Positions 1 to 11,916 are shown, counted from the first letter of the stretch. The stretch: 64,000 bases of DNA from Lumnitzera littorea (GCA_024138015.1 JAMXBB010000011.1:25121887-25185886); one strand, 5' to 3'. The notes: generated by a model not told the origin, from the sequence alone. Translations and numbers: made by a program.

Positions 1-3000
1 TTTGCTAATGTAACGAGTTAGTTACTACAAAAAAGTATGCAAATTGATTTTTTTTTTTCACACTATTGTAATGACATGACATAAAAATGCATAGATAAAA
101 TTCCATATAATATGTTGCTTGAATATAAAATTAAAAGAAAATATAGTTCATAAATAAAAGGTATTAACAATAAAGTAGTATATATGATAAATAAATAATC
201 ATAATTGTTAAAAGGTACTACTAATAAAAAGAAGGCAATAAAATGTCATTACAAAAGAAAAACATAAAACATAATGATGTATATACTAGTGGCTATTTTG
301 TTGCATTACAAAAAAAAGAATTATCGAGCAAAAAATATTTTGATACATTATTTCGTTGCTAAATCTTGAATTTCTTGTGATGATGTATCACATCTTGGCA
401 TAGCATAGAATTCCCAATCACATAGGCAAACTTATTAAATGTAAATTTAATTCTAACAAAATAACACTTCATTATATATTTGGCATTTAAAAGAGTTCAA
501 TTATAAACTTTTGATTACAAATATTTACATCATTTGCAAATTTCAAAAATGTGACCACTAAACTATAGTTAAACTTTTGAGTCTTCATTATACTTGTTTA
601 GTAATACATTTACTTCCAAAAATAGCTGACTTTATCTAGCGCTCTTTAAAAGTCCACCCCTGTTGATGGTGACACCTTAAAAAGTTGCATCCTAATTTAA
701 GGATAAGAGAAAACTTATCCCCTCAGGTACTATTGAGCTGAGTGAGAGTAGAAAACAATACCCTAAATCACATAACATAGGTATTCAAGTCTCACATTCA
801 ATTAATATCCATATGGCAAATAAGATAATACAAATTGTATGCCATGCTAATGTTCATAACATACATCAGTACTAATATCCTATCCAGCTAAGCAACTCAT
901 TTAGTTTGGTTGACTACAAATCTAGGCATTTGGAGTATATACCCAAGAGCCTAGCAAAACATCTCAACCTAGCAAAAATCTACAGAGCGTCATTGAAGTT
1001 TGGTTAACGCAAAATTATATGTACGAAACCCAGTTTTGTAAACATATTCTAATAAAACCATAAGTTTTTATAAAACTTACTTGTATGTCTTTTTCATGTC
1101 ATGTTGTAAATGCATCAACTAATTCTTAATCATCATTCAGTATATCAACAAAGCTTATCGTATTCTTTTTGTCTTTGAATTTACTTTTAGAATAGCTTCT
1201 AATTTGAATCCTCATTATAGCATAAATCTTTATTTGTTTTACTCATAACCAAGTCTAGAGTTCATTACATAAAACATTACCAACATTACAAAATACAGCA
1301 TCACCAAGTACCCACCATTACGATTCTAGGCAACATTCAAACAATCACTTCATTCATGAACTAGAACATTTACAATTCACCAAAAGTGTAATTTAAGTTC
1401 TTTACACAATAATTCCAAGTATCATTTAGACAACCACCATAATCATGTGCAAAGATAATCAGATGTAAATTTATACCCTATACATACAATTCCACTTATT
1501 TAGCTAGCAATACAATCCCAATTCACTTGTTAGTAGGCACTTCCTCCTCTACAACTTTACCTAGCCAGAGGAAATTCTTTTACGGTCAATTGCAGGTCAT
1601 GAGTATATATATATATATACTAGTTAAATACTTGCTTATTACTAATTTTGTTATAAGTTAGTTCTGATTCAGTTGTTGAGTTTGATTTTGAGTTAGCTTC
1701 TGAGACAGCTTCTAAAATAGCTTCTAAGTTACTCTCCAATTTTTCTTACTTAAAATTCGTTAGTTAGATACCGATTAACTTACTTATACATTTAAATCTC
1801 TCAATATTATGTCTAGATTCAATTTACCCTAAACATACTTAGGTATAGGCATGTTTAATCATGTTCTAGATTATATTGACATGTTTAAAAATATCCTAAA
1901 CTACTCACATTTTACAAGTTTACTTGAAATAACTCATTCAACATCATATTCTAGATTATAGACATGTTTAATCATGTTCATCTTTTAGGTTTATCATATT
2001 AAGCAACACCATAGTACTAAATTCTTCATATTCGCATACTTACCTATTAATGCCTTAAACCTAAGTTCATCAACTTGCCCATATTTCATCTCTTACTCAA
2101 ACCACATAACTCCAGATTATCCTTTACAGTGGAATGTGATCCAAATAAACCTCAGAACCTAATACCAAGAGTTTCATTAAGCTCTATACACTAAATTCTC
2201 AAGAAAATGGCATTTTTTTTATCCAATTTAAAGACTCAAAAATTCCTAAAAATTATGAAAATCCTTTTTGTCTGAAAACTATTCATACAATATTCACATG
2301 CAATATAAGTATTCTCCAGAAAAAGTTTAACTTAGAAACTATGTCGATATAGTTATTCAAATCGGTTTTGAAAATTGATTGGTTTACTCAGTTTCTTAAG
2401 GGAGTATTATACTCACTTAAAAATTTTTCAATCTAATATTTTTCTCTAAAAGTATGTACAAAATATGTACAAATAAATTTTTTCATAATTTTCGAAGTTA
2501 ATTTAGTATTTTTACAAATTCAAGTAAAATTGAGTACAAAATTGACTTACTGGAATGATAGTCGTCCAGCTACCAACAACTACTCCTTAGTTGGTTGTTG
2601 ACCAAGCTAGGCGTGGCCACCGCTGTCAAGTGGTGGTGGTGGTTCATATCTAAGTACTCTTCGGATTAGTGTTCAAGGATTTAGGTTTGCGAAGTACTTG
2701 TTCTAATTTTTCCCATAATTTTCTTCTACTTTGTTTTGCTATTCTTGTAATTTTCCTAGAATCCCAAGAGGTTAAACTACATTTTAGAGAGAATTGGTGA
2801 AAATTCCTAAGTTGTAGAATGAAATATGACATTTTCTCTCTCCTCTAAGGGTTTTACACCCTCAAATCCATGTTGCTAAGCATCCTAAGGGTAATTTGTT
2901 TCATCAACAACTGGCTTAAGAGTTGTCCACACCTTACATAAAATGAATCAAACTAGTTTGTTACTTTTTAGAATTTCTTATGATTTTTCCTAAATTATTT

Positions 3001-4261
3001 GGTTAAATGTGAGTAGTTTAGGATATTTTTAAGCATTTTCGAGTATATCAATTACTTTTGGTTATAAGTATATATAAAAATTGCACATGACACATGTGTA
3101 TATATTCCATATGTTAATTTATTACATATATAATTTATCTCTAATGGCTCTTTATATTTTAGGACTTAAATGTTATGCTCCCAGTAATTAACAAACGTAC
3201 CTGATAAAAATACATTTCATTTCATTGAATATTGTATATACACTATTTAGAGAAATTAATCTTACTAGCATTATTCATCTAACCTTTATGACTTTATATT
3301 AAAATTTGGCTCAATTTCGACCAAATTGTTTGAAAGCCCTGTGGTTAGTTTTGCGACTAGGATGCTTAATTGACTAAGGTGCTTAATCTAATGGGGTCTC
3401 ACATGATGTACTTGTCAAGAAAATAAAATTTATATTCAATATATCTTACATACACGTTAGTTAAATACAACATAGCATAAATAGAAAAATATAATATGCA
3501 AACAGATGATGTGAAAGCAAAACTATACTTGCCTTGTGTAATGCATGATTGATAAAGTAGAGCTAAGCAAACATAGACTAAGTAGGGTATAGGAATTTGT
3601 CCATATTCTACATTATAGGTGCAAGATCCTGAATTAGGAAATCAGACGTACCTTATAACATTATGAAACTATTTTGAAATTTGTATCCTAGAAAGCCTAT
3701 TAGGTATAGGATATTATGTGCAACTTGTAAAATTGTTTAACACATTTTTATAATATTGAAATTCTAAGGAAAGTTTTTGACCTTTTGAATCTATCAATGT
3801 TTCTATAACATCCTATTCATTCAAATCACATGAAAGCACATACTTGATGAGTTTAGAAAATTGGCATAAAAAATCTATCTCATATAACATGAAGGAGAAA
3901 AGTAACATTACAAAACAAAAGTGATAAAATAACATATCCATGAAGAAGACTCTATCTTTGTAGACTTTATAGTTTATTAGAAAATTTAATCTATTTGATT
4001 AAAACATGAGACATCAAATCCATTAAAGTGAGTTTATAAGTTCAACTTTCAATAAATAAATAAATAAAATAGTAAAGGTATATTTAGTAATTAAGAAGAA
4101 ATAAAATAAGAGATGCGAAAAATAGAAAAGAAATTAGAGGGACGTAAGAGAAATGAATTAAGGAAATTCTTTACAGTTTCTTATGGATGATAGCTTGGTC
4201 TATAACCTATGTATTTATTTATTTTGGTAGAATTTACAAAATAGAAGTATAATGTTATTTA
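1..4261. other. AT-rich intergenic stretch, no gene recognised
   Basis: No open frame of convincing length or family resemblance is seen on either strand. The only short frame (2650-2832, minus) is a 60-codon chance-like ORF. The stretch holds homopolymer runs, a short (TA)n run near 1606-1618, a repeated ACATGTTTAATCATGTT word (about 1849 and 1963) and a 28-bp inverted repeat listed separately. A slightly GC-richer patch at 2560-2660 breaks the AT background. It could hold a decayed non-coding repeat that I cannot name. Confidence 0.5.
1887..3030. repeat. 28-bp inverted repeat with arms about 1.1 kb apart
   Basis: The left arm (1887-1914, core ATCCTAAACTACTCACAT) and the right arm (3003-3030, core ATGTGAGTAGTTTAGGAT) are reverse complements over about 28 bases with one mismatch. 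Weak similarity continues outward but not inward. This could be the ends of an unrecognised fold-back or MITE-like element, or two oppositely oriented copies of a dispersed repeat. No target duplication was recognised. Confidence 0.5.
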
Positions 4262-4580
4262 ACATTTGTAGACACCTAATTATTGCCCTTCCATAGTCTT
4301 AATTTTTATTTTTACAAAAAGGGGTCCTAATTGTAAAAATAATAATAAAAAAGAAAAAAAATTTAATAAAAATAATAAAAAATTAACAAATAATGAAAAC
4401 ACAAAAAAAAAAATAATAAGAAAAGGAAAAATCATAAAAAATTTTGAAGATTTTTAGGGAGTAATTTATATTAAGAATAATTAGTTTTAGTGTTAGTTTT
4501 AATTTTAGTTTAGTTAAAAATTTTACTTTAGGGATTCAGATAGTTTAAATATAATTTAATGATAATGAATGTTAAGAAGT

Positions 4581-4662
4581 AGGTCAACGGCTTAACGGAT
4601 AAGCAGCAGAATACTTCGGTGGATTTAATTAGAGGTCACGAGTTCGAGTCTCAGCAAGCACC
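4581..4662 (+). other. tRNA-like segment in the 5' LTR (pol III box A and box B motifs)
   Basis: TAACGGATAAG (4593-4603) fits the box A consensus TRGYNNANNNG with one mismatch. AGTTCGAGTCT (4641-4651) fits box B GGTTCGANTCC with two mismatches. Their spacing of 48 bases is close to that in real tRNA genes. The flanks GGTCAACGG and CAAGCACC look like tRNA ends. It does not fold into an obviously complete tRNA, so I call it tRNA-derived or tRNA-like, not a tRNA gene. Confidence 0.5.
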
Positions 4663-4718
4663 TATGTCTTTATTTTTCTAACTTTGCAGAAGCGAGTCAG
4701 ATATGATATGGTTTGGCT

Positions 4719-4727
4719 TATATAAAA
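4719..4727 (+). promoter_or_regulatory. TATA box of the 5' LTR promoter
   Basis: TATATAAAA lies just upstream of the change from AT-rich to C-rich sequence and is conserved in the 3' LTR (18664-18672). It would place transcription start near 4750, making the C-rich block the start of R. Confidence 0.7.
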
Positions 4728-6505
4728 TTACACACTCCCCAAAACAAAAAAACACATCTATCGAAGATCAACTTCCATATGGCTGATCGACCACTTCACG
4801 GCACATTGCGCATGTGGATTCCAATCTGAAGCCCTAACGTCCCTCACCTGAAATCAAATTCCGAATAACAATCCCTTACCCCGCAACAATATTTAACTGA
4901 ATGACACTGCCCCTGACGCCATCCTAATCTACTTTCCCACCGCTTGAAGAACATAGCGCCATCCGAATCCATGAAGCTACGCCAACCAAGTACTCCACAT
5001 CAAGCTATGCTAACCAAGTACTCCATGTCCCGAAGCAGCCGAAATTCACAATTTAATTGAAGCCCCAATTCCCTGCTTCATGCCGCAAGCCTCATCCCCT
5101 GACCATCCGAAGTCAGCACATATGCGCCATCTTAATCTAAATTCCAAGCTACATCTCTGACCGCGCATCCTTGATCAAATCCTCCAACGTCAGCATAACC
5201 ACGCCAACTCGAAAATAGCATAGCATGTCCTGTGATCTGTTCGCCGAAGTCCTTGTGTAGAATCCATATTCACGCCGAACACGAACCTAACTAAGCGCTA
5301 ATTTTCTGATGTCTGAAGTCCTTGACTCCATCTCAAGCTAAATTGAATTCTTGCGATCAGCATAGTCGTCGCTATACTGCATATGCAATCACCAACTGCG
5401 ACAGGCACGGTAGCACGACACAGCATCCAGCCGCGCGACGGAACAACAGCACGATGACGGCAACTGGTGAATGGTCAGCCCCCTACTGATTTGAAATCGA
5501 ACACGAGCATTCCCCTTATTACATGATCAGGTGAGTTTCGTTAGTTAGATAGTTAGTCTTTTTTATTATGATTATTATGGTTTTTATTACTATGTTATTA
5601 GTTTCTTGTTTATTTAATATAGTATATGTGTATATGATTGCATTAGTTTAAGAAATCTTCAGCTATTAGTTTAAGAAATCTTTAAGATTAGCTTTTATAT
5701 TAGGTATATTTCCTGACATTGTTAATTCACTTAGGAGGATAATTGTTAAATAGAAATAGTGTAGATGCATATTTATATATATATACATATATACATTCGT
5801 CTAGGATTCCTTTAGAATTAGTTTTTTAGAAATTCTCATATAGGAAATTATTTTTAGAAACAAAAATTAACAAAAGGAATACTTTTTACAAAAAGATTAT
5901 AGTATTTTAGGGAGTTTTTTTATCACTTACGAGTTAGGGCCTTTATTTATTTATTTATTTTAATAATAAACTGAATCAATTAAGAACGTAAATCTTGACG
6001 GTTTTCAAAAATTAAAATCAATCAACACACTAAAGTTTTTTTGAAAGAACTATGATCATCTGATCTCGGCTAGCGGGTACGTAGGCATCTTTGGGGCGAC
6101 AATAAAATATGTAAAAACTTAGGTTTTTTTTTTCTGTTGTTTTATTTATTTATTTATTTTAAATATTATAATTAGAAAAATGATTGTGATTTCGGCAAAT
6201 AAATAACGGTACTCGTTAAGGGTTTAATATGTTAGCCCCCGAATTCGGAACCCTCTGGTTCTTTATTAAAATTGAAATCAAAGACTGGTAGCTAAATCGT
6301 AACCAATCCACTCAATTGGTTACGGTTTCTTTCTTTTTCCCGACTTCGGTCGGGTGGCAATTCCAAAAAATTATTTTCAATAAAAAAATCAGAATTTCTC
6401 AATTTCTTTAGTCGAGGATTAATATTAAACGGGTTAGGGTTTAGTATTAATCAAAAAATGAGAAATCAATTTTAAATGAAAATCGAAAAATCAAGCTCGA
6501 CAGTT

Positions 6506-6520
6506 TGGCGACTCCACTGG
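6506..6520 (+). promoter_or_regulatory. Primer binding site, tRNA-Arg type
   Basis: TGGCGACTCCACTGG starts three bases after the LTR end (CA at 6501-6502). The TGG start is expected for pairing with the CCA end of a tRNA, and this word is the arginine-tRNA-type site known for Ogre elements. It differs from the initiator-methionine site (TGGTATCAGAGC) used by the other elements in this window. Confidence 0.8.
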
Positions 6521-7149
6521 AGACCGCTAGAGGGCTAGCCACTAGAAGTTATCGAAAATAGGATTATTTTTCAAAAAATAAAAAATAAAAAATAAAAAAA
6601 AAGAACTTAGGTATGTTGTTTGATGTATTTGTTTGTTTTATTTACTTGTTTTTTTTTACTAACTTTTTTTTTTGTTATGGCAGTTCATTTAAGGGGAAAT
6701 TTTGGAGCGTTTTACTTTTATCTTTTATTTAGTTATTTTTATTTTATTTTATTTTCCTTTCTGCATCATAAATGCATGTTAGACACGGTCAAAACCAGGC
6801 CGTCTTAGGACCTTAGGAGGGGGGTCATTGTGTAAGCTTCGGATGTTGTAGGGTAACCACCTTCCGGGGCCAATCAGGCTACCCCACTTAAGTTTAAATG
6901 CGACCACAGAATCGTTGCTTTGAAAAACGTAGTGGTTGCAGAACTTGAGGACCTTTAGAACCCACCCTTCATATTACATGAAAACTTTTTCAAAAATCAC
7001 AAGAACCTATTATGTGGCAAACCTACATTGATAAAAGCAGTTGTGAAGTTGTGATTGTAATTGTAATCTTCCCTTATAAATAATTTGTAATATTATTTTT
7101 ATGTAAAGTTTAGAATACATTGTAATTGTAATTTTAATTTTGATTAGTC
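6521..7149 (+). other. Untranslated leader of the Ogre/Tat-type element
   Basis: About 630 bases between the primer site and the ORF1 start. It contains A-rich and T-rich runs and a short open frame (6620-6808) of hydrophobic, T-tract-driven composition that I take as non-coding. Packaging signals would be expected here but none can be named. Confidence 0.6.
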
Positions 7150-8579
7150 ATGGCTGGATCAAATCAAGGGTCTTTTGAAGACATTCATGTCCACCTACCG
7201 CATTGGCCATAGAAGCTACTTCAGACGTGGTTTCGATACTTCAGACGTGGTTTCGACTCTTCAGCCTAGATAAACAGGAGTTTATTGAGAATAAGATTGG
7301 GCCCATCCTCTCTCTACAGAAGATCCCTGTGAACATCACTCTAGTCCGGGCCTTAGTCCACCTTTAGGAGCCCGAATCCATCAGTTTCTATATGGGCTTA
7401 CATCAGTTAAGCCCAACTGTAAAAGAATACTCTCAATTGTTGTGGGCTCCTACAATCACGGATGATATTTACGTCCTAGACTTAGAAGCTGTAGCACCAA
7501 AGATCTTCAACAGGTTGCTGGGAATCAGAAAAACCGAAATAAACCGGGTTCTAAATCAAGGAAAGACCATTCGATTAGAGGATGTCATGGACTGGTTTTC
7601 TACTGAAGTGAAACATAGAGAAAAACGCGAGGTTTTTTATGCAAATTTAGAAGTGTAGCACCAGTATTGGGTCAATGCTTTTATACTGGTAGTCTTCAAT
7701 ACCATCCTGTTCCCTGATAAAAGACGTCGAGTCCATTTTAGAATTGTAGAACTTGTAACCCAATTCCTTGAAGGGAAATCATATATCTCGGCCCATCTGG
7801 CTGAGCAGATCCGGTCACTAAACCATCTCAAGAAAAAGAAACGAGGAGATTTGAAAACTAACATGGTCCTACTGGTGGTCTGGTTCGTTAGCCACATGAG
7901 AAGTTACCAGCTTGATTTTAATTGGGCCAAGTTTACTCAGCGATATGATCTCATCAAATCTTTTGGAGAAAGAATCGAGCTGTCAAAAAACATAGCTAGC
8001 CGCCACTGGGTCCAATACTTTCAGAGTATGAAAGTGGAAGAATTGTTGTTGACACCCAGGTGGTTTGCAACCAAGGAAATGATAAGAGGATGTGGAGACT
8101 TTAAAGCAGTTCCTCTGATCGGCTTCAACCTCTGCACCGCATACGTTCCAGCCAATGGACTCATTGAGGATATGATCCCTAAATCATCATTAGAAGCTGC
8201 CTTGCTGGACTTCCTTAACCCTGGTATGATGATGGTTGATAAAATAACCAAGCTTTAAAGCATCCGAGCTCTTTGGTGCACGAGAAAGACCACCCTTATC
8301 ACTAGAGGGATAACAGCCAGGAGCAAGACAACCAAAGGATTTCTTTATCACCAACTAAAAGAACTGAAAGATATGGAAGACAACGAAGAGAAGAGAGAAG
8401 TTCAAGCTGAACCAGAGAGGACGAGTAAAAGAGAGCAGGAGTTGGAAAGCCGTTGCAAGGAGTATCAGTAGAAGATAAAGGCATTGGAAGCACAACTGAA
8501 GAGGACCAAAGGTAAAGAAAAGCAACCTCTCATGATTCGAAAGAGGAGAAAGTTGCAAGATAAGCTTACTAGTCATTAG
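7150..8579 (+). pseudogene. ORF1 upstream of gag (Ogre-specific protein, DUF7745-like), broken
   Basis: Reading from the ATG at 7150, and after 7257 in the frame of 7239, gives one protein-like frame of about 470 codons ending at TAG 8577-8579. It is broken by a 20-bp tandem duplication (7218-7257), which shifts the frame, and by in-frame stops at 7210, 7365, 7656, 8256 and 8469. Family-like patches include LSPTVKEYSQLL near the start, NTILFP and EGKSYISAHLAEQIRSL in the middle, and VLLVVWFVSHM. The last ~80 codons are rich in E, K, Q and R and look like a coiled coil. These patches resemble the plant domain of unknown function (DUF7745) often found as Ogre ORF1; the link is from memory. Its role in the element's life cycle is unknown. 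The stops fit CAG, CAA or TGG codons changed by one transition. Confidence 0.75.
7218..7257 (+). repeat. 20-bp perfect-but-one tandem duplication inside ORF1
   Basis: ACTTCAGACGTGGTTTCGAT (7218-7237) is followed at once by the same word ending in C (7238-7257). Because 20 is not a multiple of 3 it shifts the ORF1 frame. Removing it in thought joins the ATG frame to the rest of ORF1, so it arose after or around insertion. Confidence 0.9.
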
Positions 8580-8913
8580 GAGATTAAATATTAGATTTTA
8601 GTTTTTTTTTTATGTTTTCATTAGAATTCATTTTTATGAATAGAATAAGAGATGTAAAGCTTCGCAATTGCAAAAATTAATAAGAGTTAGTTAGGTTTTG
8701 CCACATCAAAGGTTCCCTCCAATTCTTGATTTTTCATTGCACTCGTGTGACATGCATTTTGTGTTTGTACGATTAATAACCCTTTTTTAGCAAAATATAA
8801 TATATACTAACCCTTTGTTGAGTTGTCCAATAACAATCAGGTAAAATTCCAAGATAGCTCCCAAACGTCAAGTCTTTCAAAGAAGTCCGATTAGAACCTG
8901 GTCCTAGACCAGG
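8580..8913 (+). other. Spacer between ORF1 and gag
   Basis: These 334 bases hold no coding frame that continues ORF1 or gag. They include a T-run, AT-rich sequence and, near the end, a GTCCTAGACCAGG inverted word just before the gag ATG. How gag would be translated from downstream of ORF1 is not evident; no splice pair was settled here. Confidence 0.5.
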
Positions 8914-10871
8914 ATGGCCACCACTCAAGGAAATGACGAAGACCCCGAGATCAATGATCCCTCCGAGCTGAGGTTTCATTCCATAGAAAGGGCTATGGAG
9001 AAGATGGCAGAACAAATGAGCTTTTTAGCAGACAGCATTTCTTTGCTATAAGCTACAGCGCCGGCTAATGAAGAAGGTTCCAAAACCCGTGATGGGAAGA
9101 ATACACAACCTCTTGAAGTAGAACATGAATATCAAAAAGACCCATTCGAATCAGAAGGAGTTTACCCAAAAGACAACTCGACTTTCGAACCCGACATGTA
9201 TGCGGCCCTGAGACCTTTCGACCATAGGCCAAGTATGGACAGCTTGAAAGAACTGGAAAAGAAATTGACACAACAGATCACTGAGAAGATGAAGGCATTT
9301 GTAGGGTGTGATAGATTTGAATAGGCGGGGATCACAGAGTTTTCCATGTATGACATGGGATCATACCCTGAGAAGTTTAAGGTACTAGAATTCGAAAAGT
9401 ATAATGGGACGGGTTGCCCCAAGCTTCACACCAGGTTGTATGTCAGGAAGATGGGAAAATACGTTCAGTATGACCCACTCTTGGTACAGAAATTTCAGGA
9501 TAGCCTAACCGGACCGGCCCAGCCCTGACTTGGTATGCCTAGCTTGATTTGAATCAGATAAATACATGAGAGAAACTTGCTCGAGCATTTTATGAACAAT
9601 ATAAATTCAATGTGGAAGTAGCCCCGACTATGATAGACTTGGTTGCTCTACGGAAGAAGAATAATGAATTGTTCAAAGAATACGCTCAAAGATGGAGGTC
9701 CTTAACTGCAAGAATCTCTACTCTAATGACCGAGAAAGAGCTCACATCAGCTTTCATTAACACCTTGGAGAGGCCCTATTTCTCCCATCTCATCGGACAG
9801 GACTCATCTAGTTTTGCTAAAGTAGTAGCGGCCGGGTGTAGGATTGAAAGTACTGTCTCTTTCGGTAAATTGCAGGACTTAGCAGATAGAAGACCACCTG
9901 TGTCATCATCTAGTCCTAGACCAGCTGTCAACAAGCCCAAAGAATCCACGGTTGGTATAGTAAATTCAAATGCCAGACCAAATGCTCAAGTCGCTTTTAG
10001 GGCGAATACACCTCCCGCTCAGCAATAGTACAGAGATTAATTTCAAACTAACAAAACTTATAAGAAATTTACCAAGATACCGGTTCTTTTGAGTCAAGTC
10101 TTTGAGAAGTTGCAAAGGGATAATTTGATACGGTACGAACTTCCTAGCAATTGATATCGACCGAGATTCTTTGACTCCACAGTAAAGTGAGAATACCACT
10201 ATGGGCAGGTGGGGCATTCGATTGATGCATGTTGGAGATTGAGGAATAAGATTCAGGACTTGATAGATGAAGGGACAATGCAGTTGGATTTTGTGGAAGC
10301 CCCGGTTCCTAATGTTAACAACAACCCCTTACCTAACCATGGGCCCATGATTGGTATGATTTTTGATGACTGTGTTATTAATGTCATCAATTCAGATAAG
10401 AAGCCTAAGGTTTTTGAGTTCTATACTGGCAATCGAGCTCCAGAAGTGAAGAGGTACACATTTTACGTACCGTTGCCACTAGAAAATTACAAGGTTGCTC
10501 CATTTAACTATCACCTGGTAAATCAGGAGAAACTCGGTTCTCTGGTAGGAGGCATTACCTGATCAGGAAATATTTATCATCCAAGAGAGGAGTAGGGGAG
10601 GAAAGTCATGTCGGGAGAATCAAACGATAAGACGGTTGCCGAATGCATTGAGGGACTATCAGCTTTTACCAAAATGCTCAAGTCAAGTGAGTATAAAATC
10701 ATGGATCAACTCAGTAAGACTCCTGCACAAATATCACTGATGGGCTTGTTAATTGCATCTGAACCATACAAGGAGGCTTTGTTTCGCACTTTAAATGAGG
10801 TGAAGGTCCCTCGGGAGATTCCAACTGAGAAGATGGGATTGGTTACTAATTCGATGCTCGCAATAGATTAA
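8914..10871 (+). pseudogene. gag of the Ogre/Tat-type element, broken
   Basis: The likely start is the ATG at 8914, followed by an acidic N-terminus. The frame runs to about 9520 with stops near 9049 and 9322. A short GCCCA duplication-like insertion near 9505-9525 then shifts it into the frame that continues to 11298. Conserved capsid-like patches are YNGTGCPKLHTR, LTWY, ARAFYEQYKFN and FKEYAQRWRSL. Downstream is a zinc-finger-like YHYGQVGHSIDACW followed by RLRNKIQDLID, the usual Ogre arrangement; the first cysteine is missing. Further on, SGNIYHP and KTPAQISLMGLL match the gag-protease linker of the group. Other in-frame stops include those near 10026, 10153, 10188, 10560 and 10869. Gag would form the virus-like particle in the cytoplasm. 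Confidence 0.85.
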
Positions 10872-11698
10872 ATTTCATTTTCAACTGAAGAATTAGGCGA
10901 GGAAGGGAACAAACATACAAAGCCACTCTTTATCATGGAAAGGAATAATGACATAATTGTCACCAGGGTGCTCATTGACAACGGATCGTCGCTAAACGTC
11001 TGCCCCCTCGCCACCTTGGATTTGCTGGGCATCGACACATCTGCAATTAAGCCTTCTTCTACAACAGTCAGGGCCTTTGATGATTCCAGCAGAGAGATCA
11101 TAGGGGAGATTGATTTATTCGTGAGTATTGGCCCTCAATACTTCACTATTCGATTCCAAGTCATAGACATTCCAAGATCTTTCAATCTACTGTTGGGAAG
11201 ACCTTGGATTCATGCAGCAGGGGCTATACCTTCGAGCCTACACCAAAAATTGAAGTTTATCTCCAATGGCCAGGTGATCACAATTCTAGGAGATTAAGAT
11301 TATGAAATCTATAAGGAGACGGCTATACCCTACATAGGAAGTAAGGGACAAGAGGAGCTGGGGTTACAAATGTTTGAAGAAGTGAACATGATTACTAGTC
11401 CCGACAGTGAGGGTGATAGAAGGAAGGGATTCAAGGAAGGCCAGATTGATACCTATGGCCTTAGTTACAATCCTACCCCCACGAAAGAATTCTAGAAGAG
11501 GCAAGCAAGGGGCAAGAGAGGTAACAGATTATACCATGCCTCGATGACCTTTCCACCACTAGCTGAGACATTCATACGAGAAGAGACTCAAGCCTGAGAA
11601 TCTGACAAAGAAGGATCAATAAACTTGCCACCTAAGTTCCAGCATCATTTGAACAACTGGTTCTCCATCTCGGCAAATTGCAACAAGTCTTCCCTAGG
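10872..11698 (+). pseudogene. Retropepsin-type protease and linker of the Ogre/Tat-type element
   Basis: This continues in the gag frame. The active-site motif D-N-G-S is encoded at 10977-10988 in the context VLIDNGSSLNVCP, followed by FNLLLGRPWIH, the second conserved strand of the fold. Protease would cut the Gag-Pol polyprotein. The frame meets stops at 11295, 11494 and 11596 but otherwise stays protein-like up to SLG at 11698. There a good splice donor is found. Asn after the catalytic Asp is common in this group, so it is not by itself a defect. Confidence 0.85.
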
Positions 11699-11916
11699 GT
11701 AAAGGGGTGACCTGTAATTAGTATTTTTTGAATTTTTATTTTCAATAGTCATTGTTTTAAATGTATCGTTGAACCTTTCGTTCAAAATTAGTTAGGCCTT
11801 TATCTCATTTGAGACCACACCTCCATTTATTCAATGAAATCTTAGTTCGTTTTTTTCCTATGATGATCTTCAGTTCTCTTTTGTTTACATGCATTTTTTC
11901 ATACATTCTCATTCAG
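11699..11916 (+). other. Putative intron between protease and RT
   Basis: A donor G|GTAAAG lies at 11699 and a T-rich acceptor ending TTCTCATTCAG at 11916. The 218-bp segment is much more T-rich than its flanks and has many stops in every frame. Removing it joins the gag-protease frame (codon phase: two bases, GG) to the pol frame (one base, A, then TTC AAT GAA) exactly in phase. An intron at this place is a known trait of Ogre elements, where splicing controls the ratio of Gag-Pro to Gag-Pol. The exact sites here are inferred. Confidence 0.7.

Larger units (their letters stand above)
4267..6502 (+). repeat. 5' LTR of the Ogre/Tat-type element
   Basis: This 2236-bp copy matches 18128-20441 along its whole length. 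It begins TG and ends CA. Upstream of a TATA box it is AT-rich and carries a tRNA-like box pair. From about 4750 to 5510 it is strikingly C-rich and G-poor on this strand, then AT-rich again to the end. Compared with the 3' LTR it lacks about 85 bp just upstream of the TATA box (near 4695) and about 9 bp near 4750. It has an extra ~28-bp tandem copy of a CAAGTACTCCA-containing block near 4985-5030. Confidence 0.95.

Noticed and set aside
2650..2832. 60-codon minus-strand ORF
   Set aside because: No family resemblance, no conserved motif, and its length is expected by chance.
6620..6808. Small hydrophobic ORF in the Ogre leader
   Set aside because: Its Phe/Leu content comes from T-runs; no ORF is expected at this place and it has no motif.
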